Origin: Desulfovibrio sp. UBA2564
Lineage (GTDB): Bacteria > Desulfobacterota > Desulfovibrionia > Desulfovibrionales > Desulfovibrionaceae
Reading direction: 5' to 3'
Assembly: GCA_002340305.1 (NCBI GenBank)
Contig: DDLU01000221.1
Coordinates: 1-22,891, forward strand
Length of the DNA stretch: 22,891 bases
The position numbers and the translations under genes are program-made. Below the pieces are notes generated by a model that was not told where the DNA came from, did no database searches, and was given only the letters and a program-made list of their open reading frames with translations. How positions within the stretch are numbered: the first letter of the stretch is position 1; each line of letters begins with the position of its first letter. Below are positions 14,515 through 21,941 of this stretch, one piece after another.

Positions 14515-15651
14515 TCAAGCCTGCTCACCTGAGCAGGCTTTTTTCATGTCCTCTAACTGAATCACCTTACCTGTTCCGAACACCTTATCCAGCTCCACCC
14601 GTGCGCCGCGAATTGAATGAACATAATTCGCGGTCACGACCATAGACTTATGGCGAAGGATGGCCTGAATATCAGCCATAGGCACCATTTTACTGTCCAA
14701 AATAGAAGCGGTTAAATGCCGGATGGCATGGAAGCCAAAACGCTTAACCTCGGCCCTGTCGCACATGCGGTCCATCATCTTGTTGACGCTGGAATACTTG
14801 CGCCCGGTCTTGGGATTGATGAATACATGCTCGGCAAACGGGAAGGTCTGCTTCTGCCGCTCAAGATGCGCCTGAAGCTCTTCACATAAAATCCCGGTCA
14901 TGGGTATCCAATCATACTCCATTCCGCCGTCACGTTTGGCAGTCCACAAGCGAATCTTACGCGCGCTGAAGTCGAGATCTTCTTTCTTAAGGTCCAACAC
15001 CTCGGACTTGCGGGCCGCTGTGTGCAGGTAGGTCAAAAGGAGGGGTTTGCGGTGCGGTTCCAGATTGTATTTGCCGCTGACGTGAGTTCCACCGTTCGGA
15101 ACCTGATCCGCGAATTCATAGACCTTCCAAAAGTCGTCTTCTGGCGGTACATAACGCGGATTTCTCTTTTCCTTGTACTTTTCAACGTCCCATGGGCACT
15201 CACCGGAAACAAGACCGGCTTTTTTACCCCACGCCCACATTCTCTTAATGTGGCGAAGGTAACGGTTGGCCCGTGCCCCGCTTTTCTCTTTTGAAATGGT
15301 ATCAAGGAATTTGCGGACCGTTTCATGATCCAGATTCATGGCAGGTTTTAACGGCTGTACGCCGGGCGCATTAAGTAATGCTTTAATGACTAGCTTCTTA
15401 TCCTGAAACCAACGTTTGCTGATCCCTTTAGCTTCCTGCGCTTCAAGGTGGCGGGTTGCGAGACTATGTAAGGAGATTGTATGTGTCGGAGTCTTGGAGG
15501 ACTCTGTCAGCTTCCGCCGGATCAAAGCTTCCCAATCCAAGGCTTCCTTCTTGTTTTTGCATTTCCGTTCCTTGCGCTTCCCGGTGGGCAAGGTGATCCG
15601 TCCGAACCACTCCTGCTTCCCGGTCTTCTTGTTCTTTCGCTGTATTGGCAT
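14515..15651 (-). CDS. int: Tyrosine recombinase / integrase of the tRNA-Arg element
   Basis: Catalyses site-specific insertion and excision of the element at the tRNA. The 378-aa protein has a short N-terminal arm-binding part (MPIQRKNKKTGKQEWFGRI), a SAM-like core-binding domain (about 55-150) and a catalytic domain with Arg214 (TAARKSEVLDL), Lys239, His308-x2-Arg311 (HAIRHLTAS), His334 (RHKS) and the nucleophile Tyr343 (ANYVH). All expected catalytic residues are present, so it is likely active. ATG 15651 is preferred over an upstream start at 15774, because GAGG lies 8 nt before it and the protein then begins at the arm-binding domain. Its 5' end overlaps the excisionase-like gene in another frame. 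Confidence 0.92.
   Translation of the reverse strand: MPIQRKNKKTGKQEWFGRITLPTGKRKERKCKNKKEALDWEALIRRKLTESSKTPTHTISLHSLATRHLEAQEAKGISKRWFQDKKLVIKALLNAPGVQPLKPAMNLDHETVRKFLDTISKEKSGARANRYLRHIKRMWAWGKKAGLVSGECPWDVEKYKEKRNPRYVPPEDDFWKVYEFADQVPNGGTHVSGKYNLEPHRKPLLLTYLHTAARKSEVLDLKKEDLDFSARKIRLWTAKRDGGMEYDWIPMTGILCEELQAHLERQKQTFPFAEHVFINPKTGRKYSSVNKMMDRMCDRAEVKRFGFHAIRHLTASILDSKMVPMADIQAILRHKSMVVTANYVHSIRGARVELDKVFGTGKVIQLEDMKKACSGEQA
14518..14544 (+). terminator. Terminator of tRNA-Arg, embedded in the integrase 3' end
   Basis: AGCCTGCTCA-cc-TGAGCAGGCT (14518-14539) followed by TTTTTT on the plus strand is a textbook terminator for tRNA-Arg transcripts. On the minus strand the same bases encode the last residues of the integrase (ACSGEQA-stop) and lack a U-run. 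Confidence 0.8.
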
Positions 15652-15844
15652 TGTCGTTTCCTCTATTCTTGAGGCAGGCGACCATGTTATTTTCAAAGAA
15701 CACCCATTCTTTTCCCATTTTGATGCCCCCAAGGGCTTCAGCGTTTCTATATGCCCAGTTCTTGGATTTAGCAAATGCTGCTGCGACCTCTGCCGCTGTA
15801 AATCGGCGACCTAAACAAAATTGAAGGGTGTTAGAAAGTGACAT
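15464..15844 (-). CDS. AlpA/excisionase-like HTH protein
   Basis: A 126-aa small DNA-binding protein just upstream of the integrase. The first 57 residues look like a winged-helix excisionase domain (HTH_17/AlpA type): RRFTAAEVAAAFAKSKNWAYRNAEALGGIK, then the wing MGKEWVFFENNMVACL. Such proteins bend att DNA or activate integrase and steer excision. The remaining 69 residues are low-complexity and charged, and overlap the integrase start by 188 nt in another frame, so they may be under little constraint. ATG has AAGGA 7 nt upstream. It is probably co-transcribed with int. It could equally be a pure transcription factor. Confidence 0.7.
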   Translation of the reverse strand: MSLSNTLQFCLGRRFTAAEVAAAFAKSKNWAYRNAEALGGIKMGKEWVFFENNMVACLKNRGNDNANTAKEQEDREAGVVRTDHLAHREAQGTEMQKQEGSLGLGSFDPAEADRVLQDSDTYNLLT

Positions 15845-16197
15845 GATGAAATCCTTATGGTCTGTACTTGTTCCAAATTATTATTTTTTTATATTGAACA
15901 GATATTTTGTTTTCTGCTGCGCCAGTAATTGACAACTTCGTGCTGCCTGTCGTCCAAAAAATCTCAAACCATGCACTCATTTTCGAGAACACCAAATCTC
16001 AGAAAACCGCACTCAACCAGCATTGCCTTAAATACAGTTTCATTTTCTATAAGGAGGCGATTCAGTTAAATATATGCAGACTTCGGTTTGTTCTTAGCAT
16101 TCTTTGGACGCTCAAATTAATGCTAATTTAGCAAAAACAAGGCCAAAAATCAACCCATAAACAAATCGTCGACAGACATATAAGAGGGGTAAAAAAC
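15845..16197. other. Spacer between excisionase-like and repressor-like genes
   Basis: About 350 bp, AT-rich, without a convincing gene. It holds one complete TGCTAA-t-TTAGCA operator (16121-16133) and a half-site TTAGCA (16094-16099). It probably contains the promoter of the excisionase-integrase unit, reading left. A strong Shine-Dalgarno-like AAGGAGG at 16052-16058 (plus strand) is not followed by a usable reading frame. Confidence 0.45.
16121..16133. promoter_or_regulatory. Operator copy upstream of the excisionase-integrase unit
   Basis: TGCTAATTTAGCA is a 6-bp inverted repeat with a 1-nt centre. Near-identical copies lie upstream of the repressor-like gene at 16506-16518 and 16530-16542, suggesting one regulator acts on both. 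Confidence 0.55.
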
Positions 16198-16470
16198 TTA
16201 AGCAGATTTCATTTTTTCTTGAACCCTAAAAAAGAGACTGGCAACATCAACATTTAAAACCACAGCAGCTCTCACAGCCTCAGAAACCGGCATCCCTTGA
16301 GGTTTCCCGGTCGGAGAAACTTCTCTTATTTTCCACCATTTACTTGGCGCAGTTTTGGTATCTCCATACATCATTCTAGCAAACTCGGTATGCGCAATAC
16401 CTTGAATTTTATACGTTTCAACTATCTCAGCCACCAAAGCGCGTTCAAATTCATATTCGTAATTTCTCAT
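16198..16470 (-). CDS. Small repressor-like protein of the element
   Basis: A 90-aa protein resembling small Xre/CI-type regulators: helix VAEIVETYKIQGIAHTEFARMMYG, a basic middle SKWWKIRE, then MPVSEAVRAAVVLNVDVASLFFRVQEK. The helical layout and 'A..LNVD..SLF' ending fit a HTH-XRE domain, but the match is by eye only. No Shine-Dalgarno precedes the ATG (upstream bases TTGTGTCCTC), so translation may be leaderless. Two operator-like inverted repeats lie 36-72 nt upstream of the start and a third lies before the excisionase-like gene. This is the layout expected of an autoregulated switch protein that keeps excision and integration genes off. Confidence 0.6.
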   Translation of the reverse strand: MRNYEYEFERALVAEIVETYKIQGIAHTEFARMMYGDTKTAPSKWWKIREVSPTGKPQGMPVSEAVRAAVVLNVDVASLFFRVQEKMKSA

Positions 16471-16505
16471 GAGGACACAATAAACTAAAATCTTACAAAA
16501 CCCTA

Positions 16506-16542
16506 GACTAAATTAGCATTGACAATAAATGCTAATATAGCA
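16506..16542. promoter_or_regulatory. Paired operators and TTGACA upstream of the repressor-like gene
   Basis: GACTAAATTAGCA (16506-16518) matches TGCTAAATTAGCA at 11 of 13 positions. TGCTAATATAGCA (16530-16542) matches the copy at 16121 at 12 of 13. The centres are 24 bp apart. A plus-strand TTGACA (16519-16524) sits between them, and the minus-strand repressor promoter must lie close by. Confidence 0.55.
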
Positions 16543-16671
16543 TAGATCTTCCAAAGTCTTCAAAAAATTGTCACTGACGAAGAATTTAAAAAAATGACCG
16601 GCTGAATTAAAAGCAAGATTTGTCAGATGTGCTGCCTGATATTCTGAAAACGCCTTATGCAAATAAAAATG

Positions 16672-16715
16672 AAGAAACGGGGATGCTTAAACCAAATAAG
16701 CATCCCCGTTTCTTT
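16672..16715. terminator. Strong 18-bp perfect hairpin
   Basis: Two 18-nt arms, 16672-16689 and 16697-16714 (core ACGGGGATGCTTA / TAAGCATCCCCGT), pair perfectly around a 7-nt loop. A short T-tract lies on the plus side and TTTCTTCATTTTT on the minus side. It looks like a bidirectional terminator, yet no intact gene ends directly beside it on either strand. Confidence 0.7.
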
Positions 16716-16716
16716 A

Positions 16717-17108
16717 AGGGGTACGGCATTTTCCGTTGTTGGTTGATTTTTGATAAAATATTGGGTGTAAAAAATGTATGGTTTATATCTTATGGTGGCT
16801 TAAATCATGGTTACGTGCATTTTGATTGCTTCAACCTGAATCATGATATTTTTTGATACTTGATGATATTTTTTGAGAAATTTTGATTCAGTTTGATTCT
16901 CTTTGCCATTATGCTTTACTATATGAGATTACTTGCTATTTTTCCAAAACTGCACCCAAAATATCAAAAAATGGCAAACTTTCGCATGGTGCCATAAGGC
17001 AGGACAGGTAAGGTAGGCCCACTTTTTCAAAGCGGTATCCCTTACGTCCTGCCCAGCCTTTGGCTGAGGGTGGCTTATTCACCTTCGGTTCAACGTGCTT
17101 GGGCCATG
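16717..17108. other. Intergenic region with repeats, hairpins and possible gene remnants
   Basis: About 390 bp between the hairpin and the glycosyltransferase gene. ATGATATTTTTTGA occurs twice, exactly 20 bp apart (16843-16856, 16863-16876). An inverted repeat GGCAGGAC-ag-GTAAGG / CCTTAC-GTCCTGCC (16998-17013 and 17040-17053) is followed directly by the hairpin CAGCC-ttt-GGCTG (17054-17066). On the minus strand an open frame of protein-like composition runs through this structure (16936-17082). No complete gene with a ribosome-binding site is visible. Confidence 0.5.
16936..17082 (-). CDS. Possible 48-aa small ORF or gene remnant
   Basis: From GTG 17082 the minus strand encodes 48 residues beginning VNKPPSAKGWAGRKGYRF and ending DILGAVLEK before TAG at 16936-16938. 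The composition is protein-like rather than random, with basic residues first and APCESLPFFDIL later. It has no ribosome-binding site, and the frame stays open upstream to a stop overlapping the end of the glycosyltransferase gene. It runs through the 16998-17066 hairpins. It may be a remnant, a dispersed repeat with a fortuitous frame, or a real small protein. Confidence 0.25.
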   Translation of the reverse strand: MNKPPSAKGWAGRKGYRFEKVGLPYLSCLMAPCESLPFFDILGAVLEK

Positions 17109-18326
17109 TTATCTATAATTTTCGATGCAATTCATAAGCACCTGTTCATGTTTGGGCAAAAGATCTTTAAGGTCGTAGTTTGAGAGTATTGTCTGGCGGG
17201 CCTGCTTGCAGATTTGGGTGTATTTTTTTCTTTTTCTGAGGACATCTATCACTTTATTTGCCAACCCCTTGCTGTCCCAAAAATCAACAAGAAAGCCGTT
17301 TTCTCCATCGGCTATGATTTCCTGAACCGGCCCGGTGTCGGAACCGACGAGTAAAGCTCCGCAACTCATGGCTTCGAGCATGGACCATGACAAGACAAAA
17401 GGAGCTGACAGATAGACATGGACGGATGAGGAACGGATCAGGCTGAGGTATTCATTGTATGGCCTGAAACCGGTGAAATGCACCCGTGCGGGATCTACCT
17501 GAACTTCCTCAAGCATTGCTTCCTTGTAGGATTTTCCGTCAGAACGCGGGGAGCCGTATTTTACACTGTCTTCGCCCATTATCACCACATGACATCCTTT
17601 CCGTTTTTCAAGGATGCGCGGAAGGCTTCTGAAAAATTGGGGAAATCCCCTGTATGGCTCAAGGCCGCGGGACACATAGGTGACAATCTCTGCGGCTCCG
17701 CTCAAGTCAATGCGGGGAAGATCAAGCCTGCCGTTTGCGGACGGGGAGAAATAGTCGGTGTCAATGCCGTCATGGATAACATTGAGTTTGCCCTCGAATT
17801 CATCCGGGTAGGTTGACCGCTGCCATTTTGTGGGAATGATTCCGGCCTCGCAATCGGATAGGGCATTCAGCTGGCATAAGTTGCGGACACGGTTCTTTGC
17901 AAAATGGGAAGGCGGACGCTCCATCCCATTATCCCAGAAGGAATAATCAGTGTCCTTGGTATAAAACCATTCAAAAAAGCTTACGTAAGGAGTGTCTGGA
18001 AATACGTCCTTGACGTACAGGCTGCCTCCCCAGCCGGGATGGTCATAGATGATGTCCGGCTTGAATCCTTTCTTTTGCAGAGCCATCAGCCCGTTGGCAA
18101 AGGCTTCGCTGCGTCCGAGATGGCTGTTGAATTCCTGCAACTCGAGCCCTTCAGCCTGCTGTCTTGCTTCGGTTTGCAGGATGAAGTGCTGCACACCGGG
18201 AATTTGTATGTCTTTGCGTCTGTGTTCAGACAGGAATACCACCGTGTTGGCCGGGTTTTGGGCCAGTTTTTCTGCAATGTGTCTGAACTGAGCCGGATAA
18301 TTATGGTGAAGAAAAAGTATATTCAC
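17109..18326 (-). CDS. GT4 family glycosyltransferase in the type I secretion operon
   Basis: A 405-aa GT-B fold glycosyltransferase (family 4/glycosyl_trans_1). The N-terminal domain begins NILFLHHNYPAQFRHIA. IPTKWQRSTYP (164-174) and VIHDGIDTDYF (183-193) are typical of GT4 proteins, and the C-terminal donor-sugar domain has LSWSMLEAMSCG (312-323) with Glu318, then GPVQEI and GENGFLVDF. It lacks membrane helices, so it acts in the cytoplasm or at the inner face of the membrane. The start is GTG, 10 nt after the stop of the HlyD-like gene, with GAG 6 nt before it. Being last in the operon suggests it modifies the RTX protein or another surface glycan. No ordinary terminator follows directly. 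Confidence 0.85.
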   Translation of the reverse strand: MNILFLHHNYPAQFRHIAEKLAQNPANTVVFLSEHRRKDIQIPGVQHFILQTEARQQAEGLELQEFNSHLGRSEAFANGLMALQKKGFKPDIIYDHPGWGGSLYVKDVFPDTPYVSFFEWFYTKDTDYSFWDNGMERPPSHFAKNRVRNLCQLNALSDCEAGIIPTKWQRSTYPDEFEGKLNVIHDGIDTDYFSPSANGRLDLPRIDLSGAAEIVTYVSRGLEPYRGFPQFFRSLPRILEKRKGCHVVIMGEDSVKYGSPRSDGKSYKEAMLEEVQVDPARVHFTGFRPYNEYLSLIRSSSVHVYLSAPFVLSWSMLEAMSCGALLVGSDTGPVQEIIADGENGFLVDFWDSKGLANKVIDVLRKRKKYTQICKQARQTILSNYDLKDLLPKHEQVLMNCIENYR

Positions 18327-18336
18327 AACGATCTCG

Positions 18337-19752
18337 CTACCGCTCTCTCAAGCTTTCTGTTTTATATTTCATCAACGGTGACAAAAAGTAAGTGATCAGT
18401 CTGCGCTTGCGGATGGCAACCTCCGCCGTGGCCCGCATACCGGGTATAAGCTTCACCTTCTGTCCGTTTACCGGGATAAAATCCTGATTAAGCTTCACTC
18501 GACACAAAAACGTCAGACGACCTTCTCTATCCTGCACAGCATCGCTTGAAACGGATATGACCTCACCGGGAATGGACCCGTATTCCGTATACGGAAAAGC
18601 TTCCAGCTTGATTTCCGCATGCTGTCCTTCCTTCACAAAACCGATATCGCGGTTAAGTATGCTGGCCTCAACTTCCAGCTTGCTTCGCTCCGGCACAATG
18701 ACCATCAGGGGCTGCGCTTCTTTGACCACCCCTCCGATGGTATGCACGGAAAGCTGCTGCACCTCACCGTCAACCGGTGCGGTGAGCTGCTGCAACCTGT
18801 TACGCTGTTCCGCCTTGGCTAAACGCTGCTGCAACATTTCAATCATATTCTGGGCATCGGACTTCTTGTGCAGGGTATCGCGCCTGAATTCTGAAATTAC
18901 CTGTTTCTTGTCGCGCTCAAGCTTCTCGATTGCGGCAAGGCATTCCTGTTCTTCCTGTTTGACGGACTCATAATCCTGCTCTGCGGCAACACGTTTCTGC
19001 TCCTGAAACAACCAGTCATGCTCGGAGGCTGAATCCTGTTCGTAAAGCCTTCGCATGGCCTCTGTGCGCTTGGTGATGATATTTAGGACAGCACTCTTTT
19101 TCTTGATCTGGTGCTTGATATTCTGCTGGTGGATTCTGCTTTTATCGATCTCTCCGGCAATACCACTCAACTTGTCATTAATAGCCATGGCTTCGTATTC
19201 AAAACGGTGCTGGTAAAGCAGCCGCAGGTTGGAATCGGTCCCGGCAGCAAAAACCAGTTTTTTCCTGACCGGGGTCCCTACCTTCCAGCTACACAATTCA
19301 GCATAGAGAATATTATCGCAAAAAGCCCGGACCAGCCTGTTTTCAAGTTCAGTAACGTCCGCTTCATTTATTGTAGGGTCTAGCGAAATAAGCAGATCGC
19401 CTTTCTTGACTCTTTGCCCTTCCTTAACCAAAATCTGTTGCACAACACCTATTTCGGCAGGCTGAATAATCTTTGCTTTGCCGCTGGGGATAATCTTGCC
19501 GGATGCAGTGGCAACCACATCAATATGGCTGAATGTCGCCCAAAGAACTGAAATTACAACAAAAAGAATAATCGTTCTGATAATGATCCGCCCTGTCGGA
19601 GAAGGAGGGGTTTCCACCACTTCAAGGGCACCGGGCAGAAATTCCGTTTCCTGTTTCGGCTTGCCTTCAACCATGCGTCCGGCCCAGCCCCCAAGACTGG
19701 AATATGCCCGCATGGGCAGATGCAGAAGCCTGCCTTTACGCTGCTTCTTCAC
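18337..19752 (-). CDS. HlyD-family membrane fusion protein of the type I secretion system
   Basis: The periplasmic adaptor that links the ABC transporter to a TolC-type outer-membrane channel. The 471-aa protein has a cytoplasmic N-terminus (about 1-55), one transmembrane helix (about 56-76) and a lipoyl-like half (SGKIIPSGKAKIIQPAEIG...VKEGQRVKKGDLL). Long coiled-coil hairpins (about 130-310) follow, then the second lipoyl half (LTAPVDGEVQQLSVHTIGGVV) and a C-terminal beta domain (LIPGMRATAEVAI). The true start is GTG 19752, overlapping the ABC gene by 17 nt, with GGAGG 5 nt upstream. The longer open frame reaching 19908 only shadows the ABC gene. Confidence 0.9.
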   Translation of the reverse strand: MKKQRKGRLLHLPMRAYSSLGGWAGRMVEGKPKQETEFLPGALEVVETPPSPTGRIIIRTIILFVVISVLWATFSHIDVVATASGKIIPSGKAKIIQPAEIGVVQQILVKEGQRVKKGDLLISLDPTINEADVTELENRLVRAFCDNILYAELCSWKVGTPVRKKLVFAAGTDSNLRLLYQHRFEYEAMAINDKLSGIAGEIDKSRIHQQNIKHQIKKKSAVLNIITKRTEAMRRLYEQDSASEHDWLFQEQKRVAAEQDYESVKQEEQECLAAIEKLERDKKQVISEFRRDTLHKKSDAQNMIEMLQQRLAKAEQRNRLQQLTAPVDGEVQQLSVHTIGGVVKEAQPLMVIVPERSKLEVEASILNRDIGFVKEGQHAEIKLEAFPYTEYGSIPGEVISVSSDAVQDREGRLTFLCRVKLNQDFIPVNGQKVKLIPGMRATAEVAIRKRRLITYFLSPLMKYKTESLRER

Positions 19753-21892
19753 TGCCGCCTCCCATATCTTTATTCTGGTAATCCCAGAGTTTCCGATAAT
19801 ATCCATTTTGGGAAATAAGATCGGAATGTGTGCCATGCTCAACAATGCGCCCCTTATCCATGACAATGATCCGGTCGCAAAGACGGATGGTGGAAAGCCT
19901 GTGGGCAATAACCATTACAGTACGGTCCTTGCTTATGGCACTCATGTTGTTCTGAATGATGTGTTCAGATTCGTAATCAAGAGCACTGGTGGCTTCGTCC
20001 AGAATCAGAATTCTGGGATTGGTCAGCAGGGCGCGGGCGATGGCGATACGCTGACGCTGCCCGCCGGAAAGGGTTGAGCCCTGTTCCCCGACCATGGTTG
20101 AATACCCTTCGGGCAACTCAAGGATAAAATCATGCGCACCCGCAAGAGCCGCAGCATGCATAACCCGGTTCATATCCACACCCGGATCGGAAAGGGCTAT
20201 GTTCTCACGGACATCACGATTGAAAAGCTTGCTTTCCTGCAAGACCACCCCGATCTGTCTACGCAGCCATGAGACTTCCACAAGGTTGAGGTCTATGCCG
20301 TCCACCAGTAGCCGCCCGTTTTCAGGAGGATAGAACCTCTGTAACAAACTGGTCAGGGTACTTTTCCCGGAACCGGAACGCCCCACAATGCCGATGGATT
20401 CCCCCGGATTCACAGTCAGATTGATGTTATCCAGAATGTAAGGACCGTCCGGACGATACCTGAAGCTGACATTTTCAAATTTAATCTGCCCTTTGATTGT
20501 TCCCGGATTGGTTGCGGCATTGTTTACTGCTTCCGTGGGATTGTTAAGAATATCTCCCAACCGCTCAAGGGAAACCCCGGCCTGTTGGAGATCCTGCCAG
20601 ACCTTAGCCAAACGCAGGATAGGTCCGCTGACCCGCTGGGCAAACATATTAAAAGCCACAAGCTGACCGATGCTCATATCCCCGGCAATAACAGCCCTCG
20701 CCCCGAACCAGATAACCAGAACCGTTGTTAATTTATTAATAAACTGGGTTGTTTGAACGGCAAAGTTACCCAGATTATCGGCCCGGAATGCCGAACGCAC
20801 ATAGTTGGCGATGGTATCTTCCCAGCGACGCTGGAACTGCGGTTCCACGGCCATGGCTTTCACAGTGTGAATGTCAGAAATTGTCTCCACCAGAAAGGCC
20901 TGATTCTCTGCGCCGCGCTGAAATTTATCTTCAAGGAATTTGCGCAGGATCGGGGTGATGCAAAAGGAAAGGATCACATACAAAGGGATAATTGCAGCCA
21001 CCACTCCGGTAAGCAATGGAGAGTAGCAAAGCATGGCCACAAAAAAGACCACAGTAAAACAAATATCGATTATCAGGGTCAGGGTCGATCCGGTCAAAAA
21101 ACTCCGCAAATTTTCAAGCTCACGGACACGGGCCACGGAATCCCCCACCCGCCGGGAATTGAAATAGGCGATGGGCAGCTTGACCATATGGTTGAAAAGA
21201 CGCGCCCCAAGCATGACATCCACCCGATAGGCGGTATGGGAAAAGAGCCACGTGCGCATCCCGCCGAGCACTACTTCAAAGACCGATACGATCAAAAGCC
21301 CCACAGCAAGTACGTCAAGGGTGGTCAGCCCTTTATTGACCAGCACCTTATCCACCACCACCTGAAAAAAAAGCGGAGTGACCAGAGCAAAAATCTGCAA
21401 AAAGAATGAAGCCAGCAGGACTTCCCCGAACAGCTTCTTATATTTGATAATGGATGGGATGAACCAGCTCAAATTAAATTTACGCAGCCCTTCCGGCAGG
21501 ATGCCCATGCGGGCGAGCATGATGACCTGTCCGCTCCAGTCCTGCTCCAGCTCCTCCTCTTTGACCAGCTCCGCACTGTCCTTGCGGGGGTCCCTGATCA
21601 GGGCTGTGCCGTCACTGACCCGGCCCAGAACTTTCCAGACCCCGTCGCTCCCCATGAACATTGCCGGGGTGGGCAGTATGGAAAGCTCCTCAAAATCTTT
21701 TTGGGCTTCCTTTGCTTTCAGTTTTATGGATTTTGCCGCCCGCAGAATTTCGATGCTGTCCATGAAGTCCCCACGGGGAGGATGCTCATGGCGGACAGCT
21801 TCCGTGGAGACCGGGATATTATGAAAACGCGCAATAAAAACAAGACACTCCAGACCTGAGTCAAGAGCCGCCGCCGAGGTATCGTGCTGCAT
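19736..21892 (-). CDS. Type I secretion ABC transporter with C39-like domain (HlyB type)
   Basis: A 718-aa inner-membrane exporter that powers secretion of the RTX protein. Residues 1-125 form a C39-peptidase-like domain in which the catalytic Cys is replaced by Ser12 (DSGLECL in place of ECGLACL). It should bind but not cleave the substrate, as in HlyB. The membrane domain covers about 150-430. The ATPase has Walker A GRSGSGKST (504-512, Lys510), signature LSGGQ (609-613), Walker B ILILDE (628-633, Glu633) and switch His664. ATG 21892 has a GCAGG site 8 nt upstream. It is separated from the RTX gene by about 90 bp containing a hairpin. Confidence 0.93.
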   Translation of the reverse strand: MQHDTSAAALDSGLECLVFIARFHNIPVSTEAVRHEHPPRGDFMDSIEILRAAKSIKLKAKEAQKDFEELSILPTPAMFMGSDGVWKVLGRVSDGTALIRDPRKDSAELVKEEELEQDWSGQVIMLARMGILPEGLRKFNLSWFIPSIIKYKKLFGEVLLASFFLQIFALVTPLFFQVVVDKVLVNKGLTTLDVLAVGLLIVSVFEVVLGGMRTWLFSHTAYRVDVMLGARLFNHMVKLPIAYFNSRRVGDSVARVRELENLRSFLTGSTLTLIIDICFTVVFFVAMLCYSPLLTGVVAAIIPLYVILSFCITPILRKFLEDKFQRGAENQAFLVETISDIHTVKAMAVEPQFQRRWEDTIANYVRSAFRADNLGNFAVQTTQFINKLTTVLVIWFGARAVIAGDMSIGQLVAFNMFAQRVSGPILRLAKVWQDLQQAGVSLERLGDILNNPTEAVNNAATNPGTIKGQIKFENVSFRYRPDGPYILDNINLTVNPGESIGIVGRSGSGKSTLTSLLQRFYPPENGRLLVDGIDLNLVEVSWLRRQIGVVLQESKLFNRDVRENIALSDPGVDMNRVMHAAALAGAHDFILELPEGYSTMVGEQGSTLSGGQRQRIAIARALLTNPRILILDEATSALDYESEHIIQNNMSAISKDRTVMVIAHRLSTIRLCDRIIVMDKGRIVEHGTHSDLISQNGYYRKLWDYQNKDMGGGSEEAA

Positions 21893-21941
21893 TGGTAATC
21901 GCCTGCAATATTATATCAAGAAGTTGCTGCTGCATGAGATA

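Larger units (their letters stand above)
14431..17100. mobile_element. Integrative element at tRNA-Arg (right end not resolved)
   Basis: A tyrosine recombinase gene ends 74 bp from a tRNA 3' end and points towards it, with an overlapping excisionase-like gene and a small repressor with phage-like operators. This is the usual left end of a genomic island or satellite. The 3' end of the tRNA should be duplicated at the right end, but I found no copy of GGTTCGAATCC elsewhere in the window. The given end is therefore only the last position where non-core DNA is suspected; the element could be short and eroded or extend past the window. Confidence 0.55.

Noticed and set aside
15907..16131. 74-aa plus-strand frame in the spacer of the island
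   Set aside because: Unremarkable composition, no ribosome-binding site, and it covers the operator copy at 16121.
16620..16856. 78-aa plus-strand frame spanning the 18-bp hairpin
   Set aside because: It would translate straight through a strong terminator and has no ribosome-binding site; only its first residues look protein-like, which is noted as a possible remnant.
16998..17066. Rho-independent terminator of the glycosyltransferase gene
   Set aside because: The stems are stable but no U-run follows on the minus strand; recorded as structured DNA or RNA instead.
14515..17108. CRISPR array or toxin-antitoxin pair in the island
   Set aside because: No regularly spaced direct repeats with unique spacers and no toxin-like partner for the 90-aa regulator.
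19753..19908. Upstream extension of the HlyD-like gene
   Set aside because: It lies within the ABC transporter gene; GTG 19752 has GGAGG at proper distance.
20753..21409. 218-aa plus-strand frame inside the ABC transporter gene
   Set aside because: His/Gly-rich shadow caused by the codon bias of the opposite strand; no start signal or domain.
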